Positions 42,901 to 52,509 of a stretch of DNA of 57,135 bases are shown in pieces (positions within the stretch are counted from its first letter, which is position 1; every line of letters begins with the position of its first letter). The notes under the pieces were generated by a model, which saw only the letters and a list, made by a program, of their open reading frames with translations, was not told where the DNA came from and searched no databases. Where the stretch lies: NCBI GenBank assembly GCA_024640955.1, contig JAHEDZ010000019.1, positions 1 to 57,135 on the forward strand, given 5' to 3'. Both the position numbers and the translations under genes were made by a program. Source of the DNA: Oceanospirillaceae bacterium. Its GTDB lineage: Bacteria > Pseudomonadota > Gammaproteobacteria > Pseudomonadales > Balneatricaceae.

Positions 42901-43004
42901 GTATCGCCTTCGAAACCTTTGTACTCTTTGCCGTTGTAAGTAAAAGTTAACGCCTTACTACGGTCGATGCGCCCACCAGACTGGAGGCGGTTTTTCTGTG
43001 TCAT
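39987..43004 (-). CDS. soxA: Sarcosine oxidase alpha subunit
   Basis: 1005 residues. N-terminal ferredoxin-like domain (FTYNGKEYKGFEGDTLASAM, then SFKYSRPRGI), an FAD/NAD-binding region with VLVVGAGPAGLTAALTAGRA at ~residue 170 and a second Rossmann-like block, then a C-terminal aminomethyltransferase-type folate-binding domain (YGLMCGEDGMVFDDGVTSCL, KGFIIAGQDTDGSVHPYDLG). The enzyme oxidises sarcosine to glycine. The methyl carbon passes through a channel to tetrahydrofolate as 5,10-methylene-THF, or leaves as formaldehyde without folate. It follows soxD by 12 bp. Confidence 0.95.
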   Translation of the reverse strand: MTQKNRLQSGGRIDRSKALTFTYNGKEYKGFEGDTLASAMLANGIDVIGRSFKYSRPRGIVAAGAEEPNAVMQLGATEATQVPNVRATQQELFDGLVSGATNGWPSVDNDLMGVVGKVGGKMMPPGFYYKTFMYPQSMWETYEKFIRKAAGLGRSSLENDPDSYEKINQHCDVLVVGAGPAGLTAALTAGRAGARVILADEQSEFGGSLLSSRETLDGAEASQWVEKVTAELAGMKEVMLLPRSTVNGYHDHNFLTIHQRNTDHISDKAPAGQARQTLHRVRAKWVVLATGAHERPLVYGNNDVPGCMIASAVSTYINRYGVVPGNELVVMTTNDGGYQAAFDWQDAGRKVVAIVDTRQNPQGAQVAEASKRGINLIKGSGVIDVAGSKRVTGVSIATLNAEGTAVQGSVTKLSADTVATSGGWSPVIHLAGHTGSRPVWDDKVVGFLPGPTVEKRLVAGAIAGDFTTAGALAQGAEAGRKALAELGLGQAEIELPATEEVVVHPPMTLFQIPHLKKTSEAPKQFVDYQNDVTAAGIELACREGFESIEHVKRYTALGFGTDQGKLGNIAGMAIAAKATGRTIPETGTTIFRPNYTPVTFGAMVGRDRGELFDPKRYTAMHKWHVENGALFEDVGQWKRPWYFPKAGETMQQSLDRECKATRESIGILDASTLGKIDIQGKDAREFLGRVYTNAWAKLAVGKCRYGLMCGEDGMVFDDGVTSCLGENHFVMTTTSGGAARVYEWLELYHQTEWPDLEVYFNTVTDHWSTMTISGPNARKLLQELTDYDVSKENLGFMDWREMKVAGVPARVFRISFTGELSFEINVQANFGLQVWEKLFEHGAKYNLTPYGTETMHILRAEKGFIIAGQDTDGSVHPYDLGMGWAVSQQKPFSFIGKRGMAREDCVRENRKQLVGLKTTDPTIVLPEGAQGVFDPKAPIPMPMVGHITSSYWSANLGHSIAMGLVKGGLDRMGEKVYYPLADGRVVEAEICSPIFLDPKGERQNV

Positions 43005-43016
43005 AACTCCGCTCCC

Positions 43017-43316
43017 TTATTTGGCGCTAACAGACGCTGCGACAACCGATGGCTTTTCACCAATGAGGTAAACCTCTTTGATCTCGTAGCTAACGGTGTC
43101 ACGGGTCACGTTGAAAAACTTGCGACATCCGGCTGCATGAACCCAAAGTTCATGATGCAGACCACGGGGATTCTTACGGAAGTAGAGGTATTCACCCCAC
43201 TCCTTATCTGAACAAGCTTCCGGGTCAAGCGGGCGGGCAAGGTGTGCCTGGCCTTTGACGTGAAACTCTTCCTCTTCGCGGTACTCACAACAGTGAGGAC
43301 AGTAAATATGTAGCAT
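43017..43316 (-). CDS. soxD: Sarcosine oxidase delta subunit
   Basis: 99 residues. Zinc ligands are visible at the N-terminus in LHIYCPHCCEYREEEEFHVK, with a further Cys in HAAGCRKFFNVTRDTVSYE. This is the standard zinc-binding small subunit of the heterotetrameric enzyme, which contacts the alpha subunit. It lies 13 bp after soxB and 12 bp before soxA. Confidence 0.93.
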   Translation of the reverse strand: MLHIYCPHCCEYREEEEFHVKGQAHLARPLDPEACSDKEWGEYLYFRKNPRGLHHELWVHAAGCRKFFNVTRDTVSYEIKEVYLIGEKPSVVAASVSAK

Positions 43317-43329
43317 TGCTTATTCCTCG

Positions 43330-44583
43330 TTAGTGAGCCACGCCCGCTGCGCCGTGCTCGTCGACCAGCGCACCATTATGGAAACGGAACATGGAGAATG
43401 GCTTAGCCAGCGGATGCATCTCGCCTTTAGCCAGCGATGCAGCGAAGACGTGACCAGAACCCGGAGTCGCTTTGAAGCCACCAGTGCCCCAACCACAGTT
43501 GAAGAAGAGATTCTTCACTGGGGTCTCACTAAGAATTGGACAGGCGTCAGGACAGGTGTCCACGACACCGCCCCACTGACGGTTCATTCTGACGCGGCTG
43601 AAGATTGGGAAGAGTTCAACAATCGCCTGCAGCGTGTGTTCAATTGTTGGGAAAGAACCACGTTGCCCGTAGCCGTTGTAACCATCGATACCGGCACCGA
43701 TTACAAGGTCACCTTTATCCGACTGGCTAACGTAGCCGTGTACGTGGTTAGACATTACAACGGTATCAAGAATCGGTTTGATCGGCTCTGACACGAGCGC
43801 CTGCAGTGGATGCGACTCCAACGGCAACTCAAAGCCACCCATAGCGGCGATAACACTTGAGTTACCCGCCACAACAGAACCCACGCGGTCCGCACGAATT
43901 TCGCCGTAACGATCGGTCTTAACGCCTACACAGGCACCATCTTCGATGATCAGATCTGTGACAGCGGTTTGCTGAATCAGATCAACACCATGCGCATCAG
44001 CACCGCGTGCGTAACCCCAGGCTACCGCGTCGTGACGTGCAACACCGGCACGTGGCTGCCAAGAGGCACCCAGCACTGGATAACGTGTGTTAGCAGAGCA
44101 GTCCATGTGCGGAACCAGCTCCTGCACCTGTTTGGCGTCTAACACTTCACCATCGATACCGTTCAGACGGTTAGCGTTTACTCGACGCTGGATATCACGC
44201 ATGTCCTGTAAGGTGTGGCCCAGGTTAAGTACACCGCGCTGTGAGAACATCACGTTGTAGTTAAGATCCTGTGACAAACCTTCCCAGAGCTTCATCGCAT
44301 GCTCGTAGAGATGAGCCGCCTCGTCCCAGAGGTAGTTGGAGCGAACGATTGTGGTGTTGCGAGCGGTGTTACCACCACCGAGGTAACCCTTCTCAATTAC
44401 AGCAACATTAGTAACGCCAAACTCTTTTGCCAGGTAGTACGCAGTCGCCAATCCATGACCACCGCCACCGATAACGATGACATCGTACTTTTTCTTTGGC
44501 GTTGGGTTGCGCCATGCGCGCTGCCAATTCTCATGGTGGCTAAGGCTGTGCTTGATCAGCCCAAAACCCGAATAATGCTGCAT
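43330..44583 (-). CDS. soxB: Sarcosine oxidase beta subunit
   Basis: 417-residue flavoprotein of the DAO/GlpO type. The FAD motif [20 protein letters not shown] begins near residue 30, [20 protein letters not shown] follows, and [20 protein letters not shown] with [20 protein letters not shown] and [15 protein letters not shown] near the C-terminus complete the family pattern. It carries the non-covalent FAD and the covalent FMN shared with the alpha subunit, and it is the site of sarcosine oxidation. It follows glyA by 54 bp, in one apparent operon. Confidence 0.94.
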   Translation of the reverse strand: MQHYSGFGLIKHSLSHHENWQRAWRNPTPKKKYDVIVIGGGGHGLATAYYLAKEFGVTNVAVIEKGYLGGGNTARNTTIVRSNYLWDEAAHLYEHAMKLWEGLSQDLNYNVMFSQRGVLNLGHTLQDMRDIQRRVNANRLNGIDGEVLDAKQVQELVPHMDCSANTRYPVLGASWQPRAGVARHDAVAWGYARGADAHGVDLIQQTAVTDLIIEDGACVGVKTDRYGEIRADRVGSVVAGNSSVIAAMGGFELPLESHPLQALVSEPIKPILDTVVMSNHVHGYVSQSDKGDLVIGAGIDGYNGYGQRGSFPTIEHTLQAIVELFPIFSRVRMNRQWGGVVDTCPDACPILSETPVKNLFFNCGWGTGGFKATPGSGHVFAASLAKGEMHPLAKPFSMFRFHNGALVDEHGAAGVAH

Positions 44584-44637
44584 CGTATCAGCTCCCTAAT
44601 ATTTGTTCGGTGGCCGAAACCACCGACACACTATCAA

Positions 44638-45900
44638 TTATGCGTAAACAGGATACGCGGCGCAGAGCGCCTTCACTTTGCTCTGAACGTCAGAAATTTT
44701 TGCTTCAAGCGCCTCAGGCTGATTCAGCACATCTAGCAGATCAGCGATCCAGCCGGCCAAGGTACGGCACTCCTCCTCACCAAAACCGCGTGTTGTCACA
44801 ACGGGCGAACCAATGCGCAAGCCAGAGGTCACAAAAGGCGACTGCGGATCATTTGGCACGGCGTTTTTATTTACAGTGATGTTTGCACGCCCCAGCGCAG
44901 CGTCTGCATCTTTACCTGTTAGGCCTTGTTGAATCAGGCTCAAAAGGAAGAGGTGGTTGTCGGTACCGCCGGAAACTACGTCGTAGCCACGATCGATGAA
45001 TATCTGAGCCATCGCCTGCGCATTCTTAACCACCTGCTGCTGGTAGGCTTTAAATTCGGGCAGAAGCGCCTCCTGGAAAGCGACCGCTTTGGCCGCGATC
45101 ACGTGCATCAACGGACCACCCTGCCCACCTGGGAATACAGCTGAGTTGAGTTTCTTCTCCAGCTCGTTGTCGCGCGCCAGAATCAGACCGCCGCGCGGAC
45201 CGCGAAGGGTTTTGTGAGTCGTCGTTGTTACAACATCAGCGAAAGGTACTGGATTCGGATAGACACCTGCAGCAACTAGACCCGCAATGTGAGCCATATC
45301 AACAAACAGGTATGCACCCACTTTATCAGCGATCTCACGGAAGCGCGCCCAGTCAACAACACGAGAGTAAGCAGAGAAACCCGCTACGATCATTTTTGGC
45401 TTGTGCTCCAGCGCCAGTGCTTCGACCTGTTCGTAATCAATCTCACCGGTCGCTTCATTCAGGCCGTACTGCACTGCGCTATAGATCTTGCCAGAGAAGT
45501 TCACGTGCGAACCATGTGTCAGGTGACCGCCATGCGCCAGGCTCATGCCAAGAACGGTATCGCCTGGCGCACAAAGCGCCATATATACAGCAGCGTTAGC
45601 CTGCGAGCCTGAATGCGGCTGGACGTTTACATACTCAGCGCCGAAGAGCTCTTTAGCGCGGTCAATCGCCAACTGTTCGACGATATCGACATACTCACAA
45701 CCACCGTAGTAGCGCTTCTCCGGGTAACCTTCAGCGTACTTGTTAGTTAGCACTGATCCCTGTGCCTGCATAACACGCGGGCTGGTGTAGTTCTCAGATG
45801 CGATTAGCTCTATATGCTCTTCCTGTCGCTGGTTTTCGCGCTCGATCGCACCCCACAAAACATCATCAAAACCCTGAATCAGATCATTTTTCTTGAACAT
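44638..45900 (-). CDS. glyA: Serine hydroxymethyltransferase
   Basis: 420-residue PLP enzyme. PLP lysine in [21 protein letters not shown]-terminal [51 protein letters not shown] and [18 protein letters not shown]. It combines glycine from sarcosine oxidase with 5,10-methylene-THF from the same reaction to give serine, which the dehydratase at 28.9 kb turns to pyruvate. As first gene of glyA-soxBDAG-purU-ybiI it is probably a catabolic copy dedicated to betaine use. A housekeeping glyA is expected elsewhere in the genome. Confidence 0.96.
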   Translation of the reverse strand: MFKKNDLIQGFDDVLWGAIERENQRQEEHIELIASENYTSPRVMQAQGSVLTNKYAEGYPEKRYYGGCEYVDIVEQLAIDRAKELFGAEYVNVQPHSGSQANAAVYMALCAPGDTVLGMSLAHGGHLTHGSHVNFSGKIYSAVQYGLNEATGEIDYEQVEALALEHKPKMIVAGFSAYSRVVDWARFREIADKVGAYLFVDMAHIAGLVAAGVYPNPVPFADVVTTTTHKTLRGPRGGLILARDNELEKKLNSAVFPGGQGGPLMHVIAAKAVAFQEALLPEFKAYQQQVVKNAQAMAQIFIDRGYDVVSGGTDNHLFLLSLIQQGLTGKDADAALGRANITVNKNAVPNDPQSPFVTSGLRIGSPVVTTRGFGEEECRTLAGWIADLLDVLNQPEALEAKISDVQSKVKALCAAYPVYA

Positions 45901-46070
45901 TCTTACACTCCTGAAGCGTACTCGCGATTTGACCGATTAATAGTGCGAGTGATGATAGGCCCAAACATTTCGGCAAAAATGCACGAAAACGCCCCTATAA
46001 TTCCCATTTACGACAGCAAAATCGTCAAAAAAGCACAGAAATAGAGAATTAGGAATTTGTGGGAGAGTCT
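45901..46070 (-). promoter_or_regulatory. Promoter region of the glyA-sox operon with an ACGACA element
   Basis: Non-coding stretch upstream of glyA. ACGACA at 46010-46015 is the same hexamer as in the gbcAB and dgc control regions. An AT-rich segment with AATAGAGAATTAG lies further upstream. GTGGGAGAGTCTAAAAATAG at 46060-46079 begins like the REP-like repeats at 5408 and 38027 but diverges after GTGGGAGAGT. No clear sigma-70 boxes are called. Confidence 0.35.
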
Positions 46071-46120
46071 AAAAATAGAGAGCGCTGAGGATTGGATTTT
46101 AGGGCTCCCAATGCGCTCTT
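46071..46120 (-). terminator. Possible weak terminator after the small gene upstream of glyA
   Basis: AGAGCGC (46079-46085) can pair with GCGCTCT (46113-46119) over a long 27-nt loop. It is followed on the minus strand, past TAT, by five T (46075 to 46071). The long loop makes it a weak candidate. Confidence 0.3.
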
Positions 46121-46138
46121 AAAGGAGGTGGAAAATTT

Positions 46139-46387
46139 TTAGGCTGCGCGCGAACCGCGCAGGAAATTTAGAGCTCGCGACAACTCTGACGATAGCGGCA
46201 CAGAGCGGCTTTCAAACTCGTTCAAGCTGTTTTTTACCGTATTAAGTGTTTCTATATCATTTGCACTCAACCAGGCATTAGTTGCGCGACTGCACTGCAT
46301 CGGCGTCCAATCACCCTGCAGAGGAACCCCCACAGCGCACAGCAGGTGGCAAAACTCTTCGTGTTGTCTTTGACTGTTTGCTTTCAC
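46139..46387 (-). CDS. Small protein of unknown function upstream of glyA
   Basis: 82 residues from GTG 46387, chosen because AGGAGA lies about eight bases before it. It begins with KANSQRQHEEFCHLLCAVGV, includes WTPMQCSRATNAWLSANDIE and ends in a basic LNFLRGSRAA. Soluble, mostly helical, three Cys, no membrane segment. I do not recognise the family. It is upstream of the glyA operon on the same strand and divergent from the homocysteine methyltransferase gene, so it may be expressed with either. Clean ribosome site and codon use support it as real. Confidence 0.5.
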   Translation of the reverse strand: MKANSQRQHEEFCHLLCAVGVPLQGDWTPMQCSRATNAWLSANDIETLNTVKNSLNEFESRSVPLSSELSRALNFLRGSRAA

Positions 46388-46573
46388 CGGCGTGTCTCCT
46401 GCAATTTTTTGATCAAAGGATCTTAACAACCGCCAGCACTCGCACCATGCCTGAATACGACAGTTCGATTACCCCTCGCGACCAAGGCAATAGCAACGCT
46501 TATCAATCGAAAACTAGTGATTTCTTTTCGGTTCCGCGCGTGGTCAAATCTTTGAAAAATTGGAGACAGTGGC

Positions 46574-47470
46574 GTGGATACAAAAATTCTTGACGGTGGA
46601 ATGGGCCATGAACTGCGACGTATGGGCGCTCCATTCTCCCGTCCTTTATGGAGCGCTGAAGCGCTAATAAAAGCACCACAAATGGTCGTACAGGCGCACA
46701 CTGCGTTTATCGAAGCCGGTGCCGAAATCATCACGACTAACAGTTACGCCTGCGTACCTTTTCATCTGGGGGATGAACTCTATGCCGAACGTGGCGCCGA
46801 GCTAGCAGACCTTTCCGGCAAACTAGCTGCCGAGGCTGCTGCACAGGCTGGCAAACCTATCCTAATAGCAGGCTCACTACCGCCACCTATGGGCAGCTAC
46901 CGCCCCGACTTTTTCGATGCAGCTCTCGCCCAACCAGTGACACGCACGCTCTACAGAGCGCTCAATAACTACGTCGACCTCTGGTTGGCTGAAACCATTT
47001 CAAGCTTAGAGGAGTTTGATAGCACCGCTGAAGTTCTCAGCAGCACTGACAAGCCAGTCTACTTCTCATTCACACTTGACGATGACTCAAGTTCGCCGAG
47101 GCTGCGCTCCGGTGAGAGCATTACAGCGGTGGTAGAGCGGGTTTCAAAAAGCAATGCGACCGGTTTGATGTTCAACTGCTCTATCCCAGAAGTTATGACC
47201 GGCGCGCTACAAGAGGCAAAACAGGCAATCACGGCACTGCAATCGGCCCTGCAATTCGGGGTTTACGCCAACAAGTTTACGCCGATAAAGAGCACCCAGG
47301 ACTCTCGTAGCCAGGAGATAGAGATGAGAGAGATAGGGCCCGAAGAGTATGTCCGTTTTGCAGACACTTGGCGCAAACTCGGTGCAGAAATTATCGGTGG
47401 TTGTTGCGGCATTGGTCCAGAGCACATCCGGGAGATAGATGCATGGCGCAGACAACTAAGCGCAAAGTAG
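46574..47470 (+). CDS. Homocysteine S-methyltransferase family protein (betaine- or S-methylmethionine-type)
   Basis: 298-residue TIM-barrel methyltransferase. N-terminal TKILDGGMGHELRRMG and GAEIITTNSYACVPFHLGDE are the family's substrate region. Zinc-binding cysteines are in MFNCSIPEV (~residue 200) and in EIIGGCCGIGPEHI near the C-terminus. Start is GTG 46574 with GGAGAC upstream. It moves a methyl group from a sulfonium or ammonium donor to homocysteine, forming methionine. In this locus glycine betaine or DMSP are reasonable donors, but S-methylmethionine (MmuM) is equally possible from sequence. It is the only gene of its transcription unit. Confidence 0.85.
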   Translation: MDTKILDGGMGHELRRMGAPFSRPLWSAEALIKAPQMVVQAHTAFIEAGAEIITTNSYACVPFHLGDELYAERGAELADLSGKLAAEAAAQAGKPILIAGSLPPPMGSYRPDFFDAALAQPVTRTLYRALNNYVDLWLAETISSLEEFDSTAEVLSSTDKPVYFSFTLDDDSSSPRLRSGESITAVVERVSKSNATGLMFNCSIPEVMTGALQEAKQAITALQSALQFGVYANKFTPIKSTQDSRSQEIEMREIGPEEYVRFADTWRKLGAEIIGGCCGIGPEHIREIDAWRRQLSAK

Positions 47471-47500
47471 ATAGGCGCTTGCAGTAAGCGGCGAGCGAAC

Positions 47501-47965
47501 TTAGCGCGAGCCGGTCGCGGTTTTATCCAGCACCAGATAGATGCCTACCGCCATTATGAACAACCCAAGGAAACGTTTGGTCGTAATGGTGTATTGCTGA
47601 GCGCCTAGAAGTCCGAAATGGTCAATCACACTCATCGCCACCAACTGCCCCAACAGCGCGAAGGCGATCGCATTAGAAACGCCAAAGCGCGGCACGATCC
47701 AGGTGACACTGATCACATAGAAAGCGACACAGAGTCCGCCCAGATAGAAGTAAAACGGCAGATCATTGGCGATGAGTTTGCTCGGTAACCCTTCGGTCAC
47801 CAGCATATAAATTGAGACCGAGGTGAAAGCAAGGGCAAGCGCCATCGCTGTGGCAAGCGATGAACTCATCAGCTTTGCGCCAAGCCCACCGTTGAGTGTC
47901 GCCATCGTGGGAATACCAATTCCCGCCAGCAGCATAACGGCGGCATAGATGTAGGGGCTATTCAT
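47501..47965 (-). CDS. DMT-superfamily membrane protein, DUF606/YdcZ type
   Basis: 154 residues with about five hydrophobic helices: IYAAVMLLAGIGIPTMATLN at the start, LAFTSVSIYMLVTEG, FYLGGLCVAFYVISVTWIVP, and LFIMAVGIYLVLDK at the end. The family pattern GIGIPTMATLNGGLGAK is clear. Half-size transporters of this type occur singly or in pairs; this one is single. Transport substrate unknown. It is convergent with the homocysteine methyltransferase gene and downstream of argH on the same strand. Confidence 0.8.
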   Translation of the reverse strand: MNSPYIYAAVMLLAGIGIPTMATLNGGLGAKLMSSSLATAMALALAFTSVSIYMLVTEGLPSKLIANDLPFYFYLGGLCVAFYVISVTWIVPRFGVSNAIAFALLGQLVAMSVIDHFGLLGAQQYTITTKRFLGLFIMAVGIYLVLDKTATGSR

Positions 47966-48004
47966 CGTTCGACCTCTGTTTGTTTTAAGGCTGCAGTATG
48001 CCGG

Positions 48005-49399
48005 TTAGCCGCGACGTGCCAGCAGCTCGCGACCGCGCACCACAGCAGCACGCACCTGATCCGGAGCTGTACCGCCAATATGGTTACGCGCGCTAACGGA
48101 ACCCTCGAGCGTCAGCACTTCAAACACATCTTCCTGAATCTGGTCAGAGAACTGTTGCAGCTCTTCGAGCGTCATATCAGAGAGGTCTTTGTTGGTCTTA
48201 ATCCCATACGCAACCGATAGCCCTACAATCTCATGCGCATCGCGGAAAGCGACACCAGCACGTACCAGATAATCCGCCAAGTCAGTTGCCGTAGAAAAAC
48301 CGCGACGTGCCGCTTCCCGCATCTCCTCTTTACGCGCTTCAATCGCAGGGACCATGTCAGCAAAGGCACGCAGACAGCCACGAACTGTATCAACGGTATC
48401 AAACAGCGGCTCTTTATCTTCCTGGTTGTCTTTGTTGTAGGCCAGAGGCTGCGACTTCATTAGCGTCAGTAGCGACATCAGGTGACCATAGACACGACCC
48501 GACTTACCGCGCACCAGCTCAGGCACATCCGGGTTTTTCTTCTGCGGCATGATCGACGAGCCTGTACAGAAGCGATCTGGCAGATTGATAAAGTTGAACT
48601 GCGATGAGGTCCAAAGTACCAGCTCCTCAGACATACGCGTCAAGTGCATCAGCAGCAGTGACGACGCAGCGCAGAATTCGATACCGAAATCACGATCAGA
48701 AACAGCATCCAGTGAGTTATTTGCCGGCGCGCTGAAGCTCAATAAATCAGCCGTGTAAGTACGATCGATTGGGTAAGTGGTGCCGGCCAGTGCAGCTGCA
48801 CCGAGGGGCATAATGTTGATACGCTTACGGCAATCCACAAAGCGTTCGTAGTCGCGCGATAACATCTCAAACCACGCCAGCAGATGGTGCCCAAAGGTAA
48901 CTGGCTGCGCAGTCTGGAGGTGCGTAAAGCCGGGCATAATGGTATCAGCGTTGCGCTCAGAGAGTTCCAGCAAGCCCTGCTGCAGACGAGCAATTTCGGT
49001 CAGGATAAAATCGACCTCATCACGCATGTAGAGGCGGATGTCGGTGGCGACTTGATCGTTACGTGAACGGCCAGTGTGCAATTTCTTACCGGTAATACCG
49101 ATCTTCTTTGTTAGCGCCGCTTCGATATTCATATGCACATCTTCCAGGGCAACCGACCACTCAAATTGACCGCTCTCAATATCGGCCTGAATCTCACCCA
49201 GACCTTTGATGATCGCTTCACACTCCTCAGCCGTCAGCACACCCACCTTGGTAAGCATCTTGGCGTGCGCAATGGAACCCTGTATGTCTTGACGGTAGAG
49301 ACGCTGATCAAAATCGACTGATGCGGTGAATCGTGCAACAAACTCGTCTGTCGCCTCGCTAAAACGCCCGCCCCACTGTTGATTGGTTGTGTTGCTCAT
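48005..49399 (-). CDS. argH: Argininosuccinate lyase
   Basis: 464-residue enzyme cleaving argininosuccinate to arginine and fumarate. Conserved segments are [43 protein letters not shown]-equivalent [16 protein letters not shown], and the flexible loop signature [20 protein letters not shown] with the catalytic Ser. ATG 49399 follows GGGGTAGAG; the longer frame from 49417 adds six non-family residues. It is divergent from hemC, the arrangement seen in Pseudomonas and many relatives. Confidence 0.97.
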   Translation of the reverse strand: MSNTTNQQWGGRFSEATDEFVARFTASVDFDQRLYRQDIQGSIAHAKMLTKVGVLTAEECEAIIKGLGEIQADIESGQFEWSVALEDVHMNIEAALTKKIGITGKKLHTGRSRNDQVATDIRLYMRDEVDFILTEIARLQQGLLELSERNADTIMPGFTHLQTAQPVTFGHHLLAWFEMLSRDYERFVDCRKRINIMPLGAAALAGTTYPIDRTYTADLLSFSAPANNSLDAVSDRDFGIEFCAASSLLLMHLTRMSEELVLWTSSQFNFINLPDRFCTGSSIMPQKKNPDVPELVRGKSGRVYGHLMSLLTLMKSQPLAYNKDNQEDKEPLFDTVDTVRGCLRAFADMVPAIEARKEEMREAARRGFSTATDLADYLVRAGVAFRDAHEIVGLSVAYGIKTNKDLSDMTLEELQQFSDQIQEDVFEVLTLEGSVSARNHIGGTAPDQVRAAVVRGRELLARRG

Positions 49400-49571
49400 C
49401 TCTACCCCAGAATTCAAACTTGAAATTTAACTACCGCTGTCAAAAACGGCGCGATTATAGCATCCGCGACCCCCCTATAGTAGAACCCCAGAGAACCACA
49501 CGAAGCGCAAAGGTCTGATACAATGCGCCGCATTGAAAAAGATCTGATGACTTATCCCATTTGGAGCATGC

Positions 49572-50504
49572 ATGTCACGCACACTTCGCATCGCGACGCG
49601 CCAATCGCTGCTGGCTCTCTGGCAGGCTGAATTTGTAAAAGCGCGCCTGGAAGCGCTACACAGCGATCTCAACGTTGAACTGGTTACCATGGTGACCAAA
49701 GGCGACAAAATTCTGGATACCCCACTGGCCAAAATTGGCGGTAAAGGGCTGTTCGTTAAAGAGCTTGAGAATGCCATGCTTGAGGGCCGTGCCGATATTG
49801 CCGTGCACTCTATGAAGGATGTCCCGATGGAGTTTCCAGAGGGTTTGGGCCTCGCGGTAATCTGCGAACGTGAAAATCCAACGGATGCCTTCGTAAGCAA
49901 CACTTACGAACATCTCGACAGTCTGCCTGCGGGCGCAGTTGTTGGCACCTCGTCATTGCGTCGTGAAGTGCAGTTGCGCGAGCGCCGTCCAGACCTTGAA
50001 ATCAAGAGTCTGCGCGGCAACGTGCAGACGCGTTTGGGCAAGCTGGATGCCGGTGAATACGATGCGATCATTCTTGCTTCAGCGGGCCTTATTCGCCTAG
50101 AACTCGAGGAGCGTATTCGCTACCGCATTCCAGCTGAAGAGAGCCTACCAGCCGGCGGCCAAGGCGCTGTCGGCATCGAATGCCGTATGGATGATGAGGC
50201 AACGCTGGCACTACTGGCCCCGCTCAATCACGCGACTACGGCGACACGCGTTCTAGCGGAGCGTGCTCTAAACCGCCGGTTAGAGGGCGGTTGTCAGGTA
50301 CCTATAGGTTGTTACGCTGAGCTCGAGGGTGATCAAGTTTGGCTACGCGGCCTTGTCGGTCGCCCGGACGGCACCAAGGTTCTGCGCGACGAAATCCGCG
50401 GCCCGGCTACTGATGCCGAAGCACTCGGTATTCAGCTAGCTGACCGTCTACTAGCCGCAGGCGCCGATACCATCCTTGCAGAGGTCTACGCCGAACGTGG
50501 CTGA
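49572..50504 (+). CDS. hemC: Porphobilinogen deaminase (hydroxymethylbilane synthase)
   Basis: 310-residue haem-synthesis enzyme joining four porphobilinogens. Motifs: [28 protein letters not shown] preceded by [27 protein letters not shown], and [18 protein letters not shown], where the Cys of GGCQVPIG anchors the dipyrromethane cofactor. It heads the hemC-hemD-hemX-hemY operon and is divergent from argH across 172 bp. Confidence 0.97.
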   Translation: MSRTLRIATRQSLLALWQAEFVKARLEALHSDLNVELVTMVTKGDKILDTPLAKIGGKGLFVKELENAMLEGRADIAVHSMKDVPMEFPEGLGLAVICERENPTDAFVSNTYEHLDSLPAGAVVGTSSLRREVQLRERRPDLEIKSLRGNVQTRLGKLDAGEYDAIILASAGLIRLELEERIRYRIPAEESLPAGGQGAVGIECRMDDEATLALLAPLNHATTATRVLAERALNRRLEGGCQVPIGCYAELEGDQVWLRGLVGRPDGTKVLRDEIRGPATDAEALGIQLADRLLAAGADTILAEVYAERG

Positions 50505-51258
50505 GGCCGCTACTAAGCGTCGGGCAAGAGTACTTGTCACTCGCCCTGCTCATCTGCAGAAGGGCGCTATCTCTCGACTGGAGCAGGCTGGCTTTGAGCC
50601 TGTGTCGCTTCCTCTGCTAAGGATCGAAGCGATCGATATTGAATCCGCTGAAGCGAGCGCCATTCGCAGTTCTATTCTCAATCTCGATCTTTACAGTACG
50701 GTGATCTTTATCAGCCGCAACGCCGCACGCATTGGCGCAGAACTAATCGACCAATACTGGCCGCAACTACCGATTGGCGTTGAGTGGATAGCCATAGGCC
50801 AGGGCACCGCAGATCAGTTGGCCGAGTTAGGCATCCACGCGAAGGTTAATCCTGGCGTCGATTCCGAAGCGCTGCTTGATACACCTCAATTGCAGGAAGT
50901 CAGTGATCAACGCATACTGCTAGTTAAAGGTGTGGGCGGGCGTGATCTGCTAAAGCATGCTCTTGAAGTTCGTGGCGCACAGGTAAATACCATTGAGGTC
51001 TACCAGCGCAGTATATGCAGCTATACTGAAGCAGAGTTAGCCGATAAATTAGGCGCAACGGTAGACGTCGCACTGCTAACAAGCGGTGAAGCGTTGCAAG
51101 CTTTCAGCGAGCTCAACCTAGCCGGTTGCATGGCTCTAGTGGTGCCAAGTGAGCGCGTCGCTATGCAAGCTGCACAACTCGGCTACACCGATGTAGTTAC
51201 CGCAAACGGCGCCAGCGATGAAGCGATGCTAGCGGCCATAGCACAACGATTAAGTTAA
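50497..51258 (+). CDS. hemD: Uroporphyrinogen-III synthase
   Basis: 253 residues of low-conservation bidomain fold. [20 protein letters not shown] at the start, [36 protein letters not shown] and [20 protein letters not shown] are the typical segments. GTG 50497 overlaps the hemC stop by 8 bp as GTGGCTGA, with AGAGG upstream; a TTG at 50476 is an alternative start. It closes and inverts the last ring of hydroxymethylbilane. Identification is helped by the position after hemC. Confidence 0.92.
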   Translation: MAEAATKRRARVLVTRPAHLQKGAISRLEQAGFEPVSLPLLRIEAIDIESAEASAIRSSILNLDLYSTVIFISRNAARIGAELIDQYWPQLPIGVEWIAIGQGTADQLAELGIHAKVNPGVDSEALLDTPQLQEVSDQRILLVKGVGGRDLLKHALEVRGAQVNTIEVYQRSICSYTEAELADKLGATVDVALLTSGEALQAFSELNLAGCMALVVPSERVAMQAAQLGYTDVVTANGASDEAMLAAIAQRLS

Positions 51259-51282
51259 TTTGCATATAGGGAATCGCACATC

Positions 51283-52509
51283 ATGAGTGATGCGAAAAAA
51301 CCTGAAGATCAAACACAGTCCATCAGCGAGCCGAATCTACCGGATGAACACTCGGACGCGACTGCGAACGCTAATGAAACCGGACAAAATAGCGAGCAGA
51401 CCGCAGCGCCAGCAGAGGACCGGGTGACTGAGGCACGTTTAAATGGGCAACCGACTCAGCAAATGCCTAGTTCAGGCAGATCAGGCAAAGCCGGAGTCGT
51501 GCTTGCACTGATCGCCCTACTCTTGATACCCGCCCTCGGGTATTGGGGTCACGTGGAGCTGCAGAAATTGAGCAGCAAGCAGGTGGCTTCCAGCACCCAA
51601 TTAGCAGATGAGCTCGCCAGTAAAAACTCTGCACTGCGCACTCAGGTGAATAAGCTGGAGGATGAACTGGTTCGTTTGGACGACGAGCGTGAGGCACAGA
51701 ACCTTCTACTTGAGCGTACACAAACACGTTTGAGTGAGGCGATAAAGCAGGTTGAAGCGGGCCGCTCTACTAGCGAGGCCGACTGGCGCCTGGCCGAGGC
51801 TCAGTACCTGTTGCGACTGGCAAACCAGCGGGTATTGATGGAACAGCGCCCGGAAGGGGCGCTAACGCTAGTGCGCAGTGCCGACAAAGTACTGGCCGAT
51901 CTGGATGATGTCAGTCTCTACAGTCTGCGCCAGGCGATGGCTCAGGATATTGCCAAACTCGAGACGGTACCCAAACTTGACGTAGAGGGCACCTACCTGC
52001 GCCTGGCTGCACTGATCGAGCAGAGCCGCGATCTACCGACCCTGTCACTGGAACAGCAGCGCCAATTGCCCGACATGCTTAAAGAGATCACGCCTGACGT
52101 GGTCGACGAGACCCTCCAACAGGATATCCAAGGCGCATTTGGGCGAGCTATCTCTAGCCTCGAGAACCTCGTAGTCATCCATCAGCATGACCGCGCAGTG
52201 GAGCCCCTACTATCACCCGAACAGGGCCACTACCTGCGCCAGAATCTGCAGCTGCTACTAGAGCAGGCTCAACTCGCACTGCTGCGCCAACAGCAGAACA
52301 TTTACGAGACCAGTCTTAACCGCTCGATTGATCTGATAGGACGCTATTTCGACTCAGACAACAGCGCCACACAGGCACTTAGCCAGGCACTGGAACAGCT
52401 TAAGTCACTGCCGGTGGCTTCGCAGATGCCCGATATCAGCGGGTCGCTGGACAAGCTACAAGAGCACATGGCTGACCTGACTCGTCTGGGAGCGGAGGCT
52501 GCGCGATGA
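51283..52509 (+). CDS. hemX: HemX-like membrane-anchored protein
   Basis: 408 residues. An acidic, low-complexity cytoplasmic N-terminus (~1-65, rich in Glu, Asn, Gln) is followed by one membrane helix, AGVVLALIALLLIPALGYWG, then a coiled coil (LASKNSALRTQVNKLEDELV and on) and a periplasmic helical domain with AEAQYLLRLANQRVLMEQRP. This is the HemX/YjhX-type protein that follows hemD in gammaproteobacteria, once labelled uroporphyrinogen-III methyltransferase, although no methyltransferase domain is present. It overlaps hemY by 4 bp. Confidence 0.9.
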   Translation: MSDAKKPEDQTQSISEPNLPDEHSDATANANETGQNSEQTAAPAEDRVTEARLNGQPTQQMPSSGRSGKAGVVLALIALLLIPALGYWGHVELQKLSSKQVASSTQLADELASKNSALRTQVNKLEDELVRLDDEREAQNLLLERTQTRLSEAIKQVEAGRSTSEADWRLAEAQYLLRLANQRVLMEQRPEGALTLVRSADKVLADLDDVSLYSLRQAMAQDIAKLETVPKLDVEGTYLRLAALIEQSRDLPTLSLEQQRQLPDMLKEITPDVVDETLQQDIQGAFGRAISSLENLVVIHQHDRAVEPLLSPEQGHYLRQNLQLLLEQAQLALLRQQQNIYETSLNRSIDLIGRYFDSDNSATQALSQALEQLKSLPVASQMPDISGSLDKLQEHMADLTRLGAEAAR

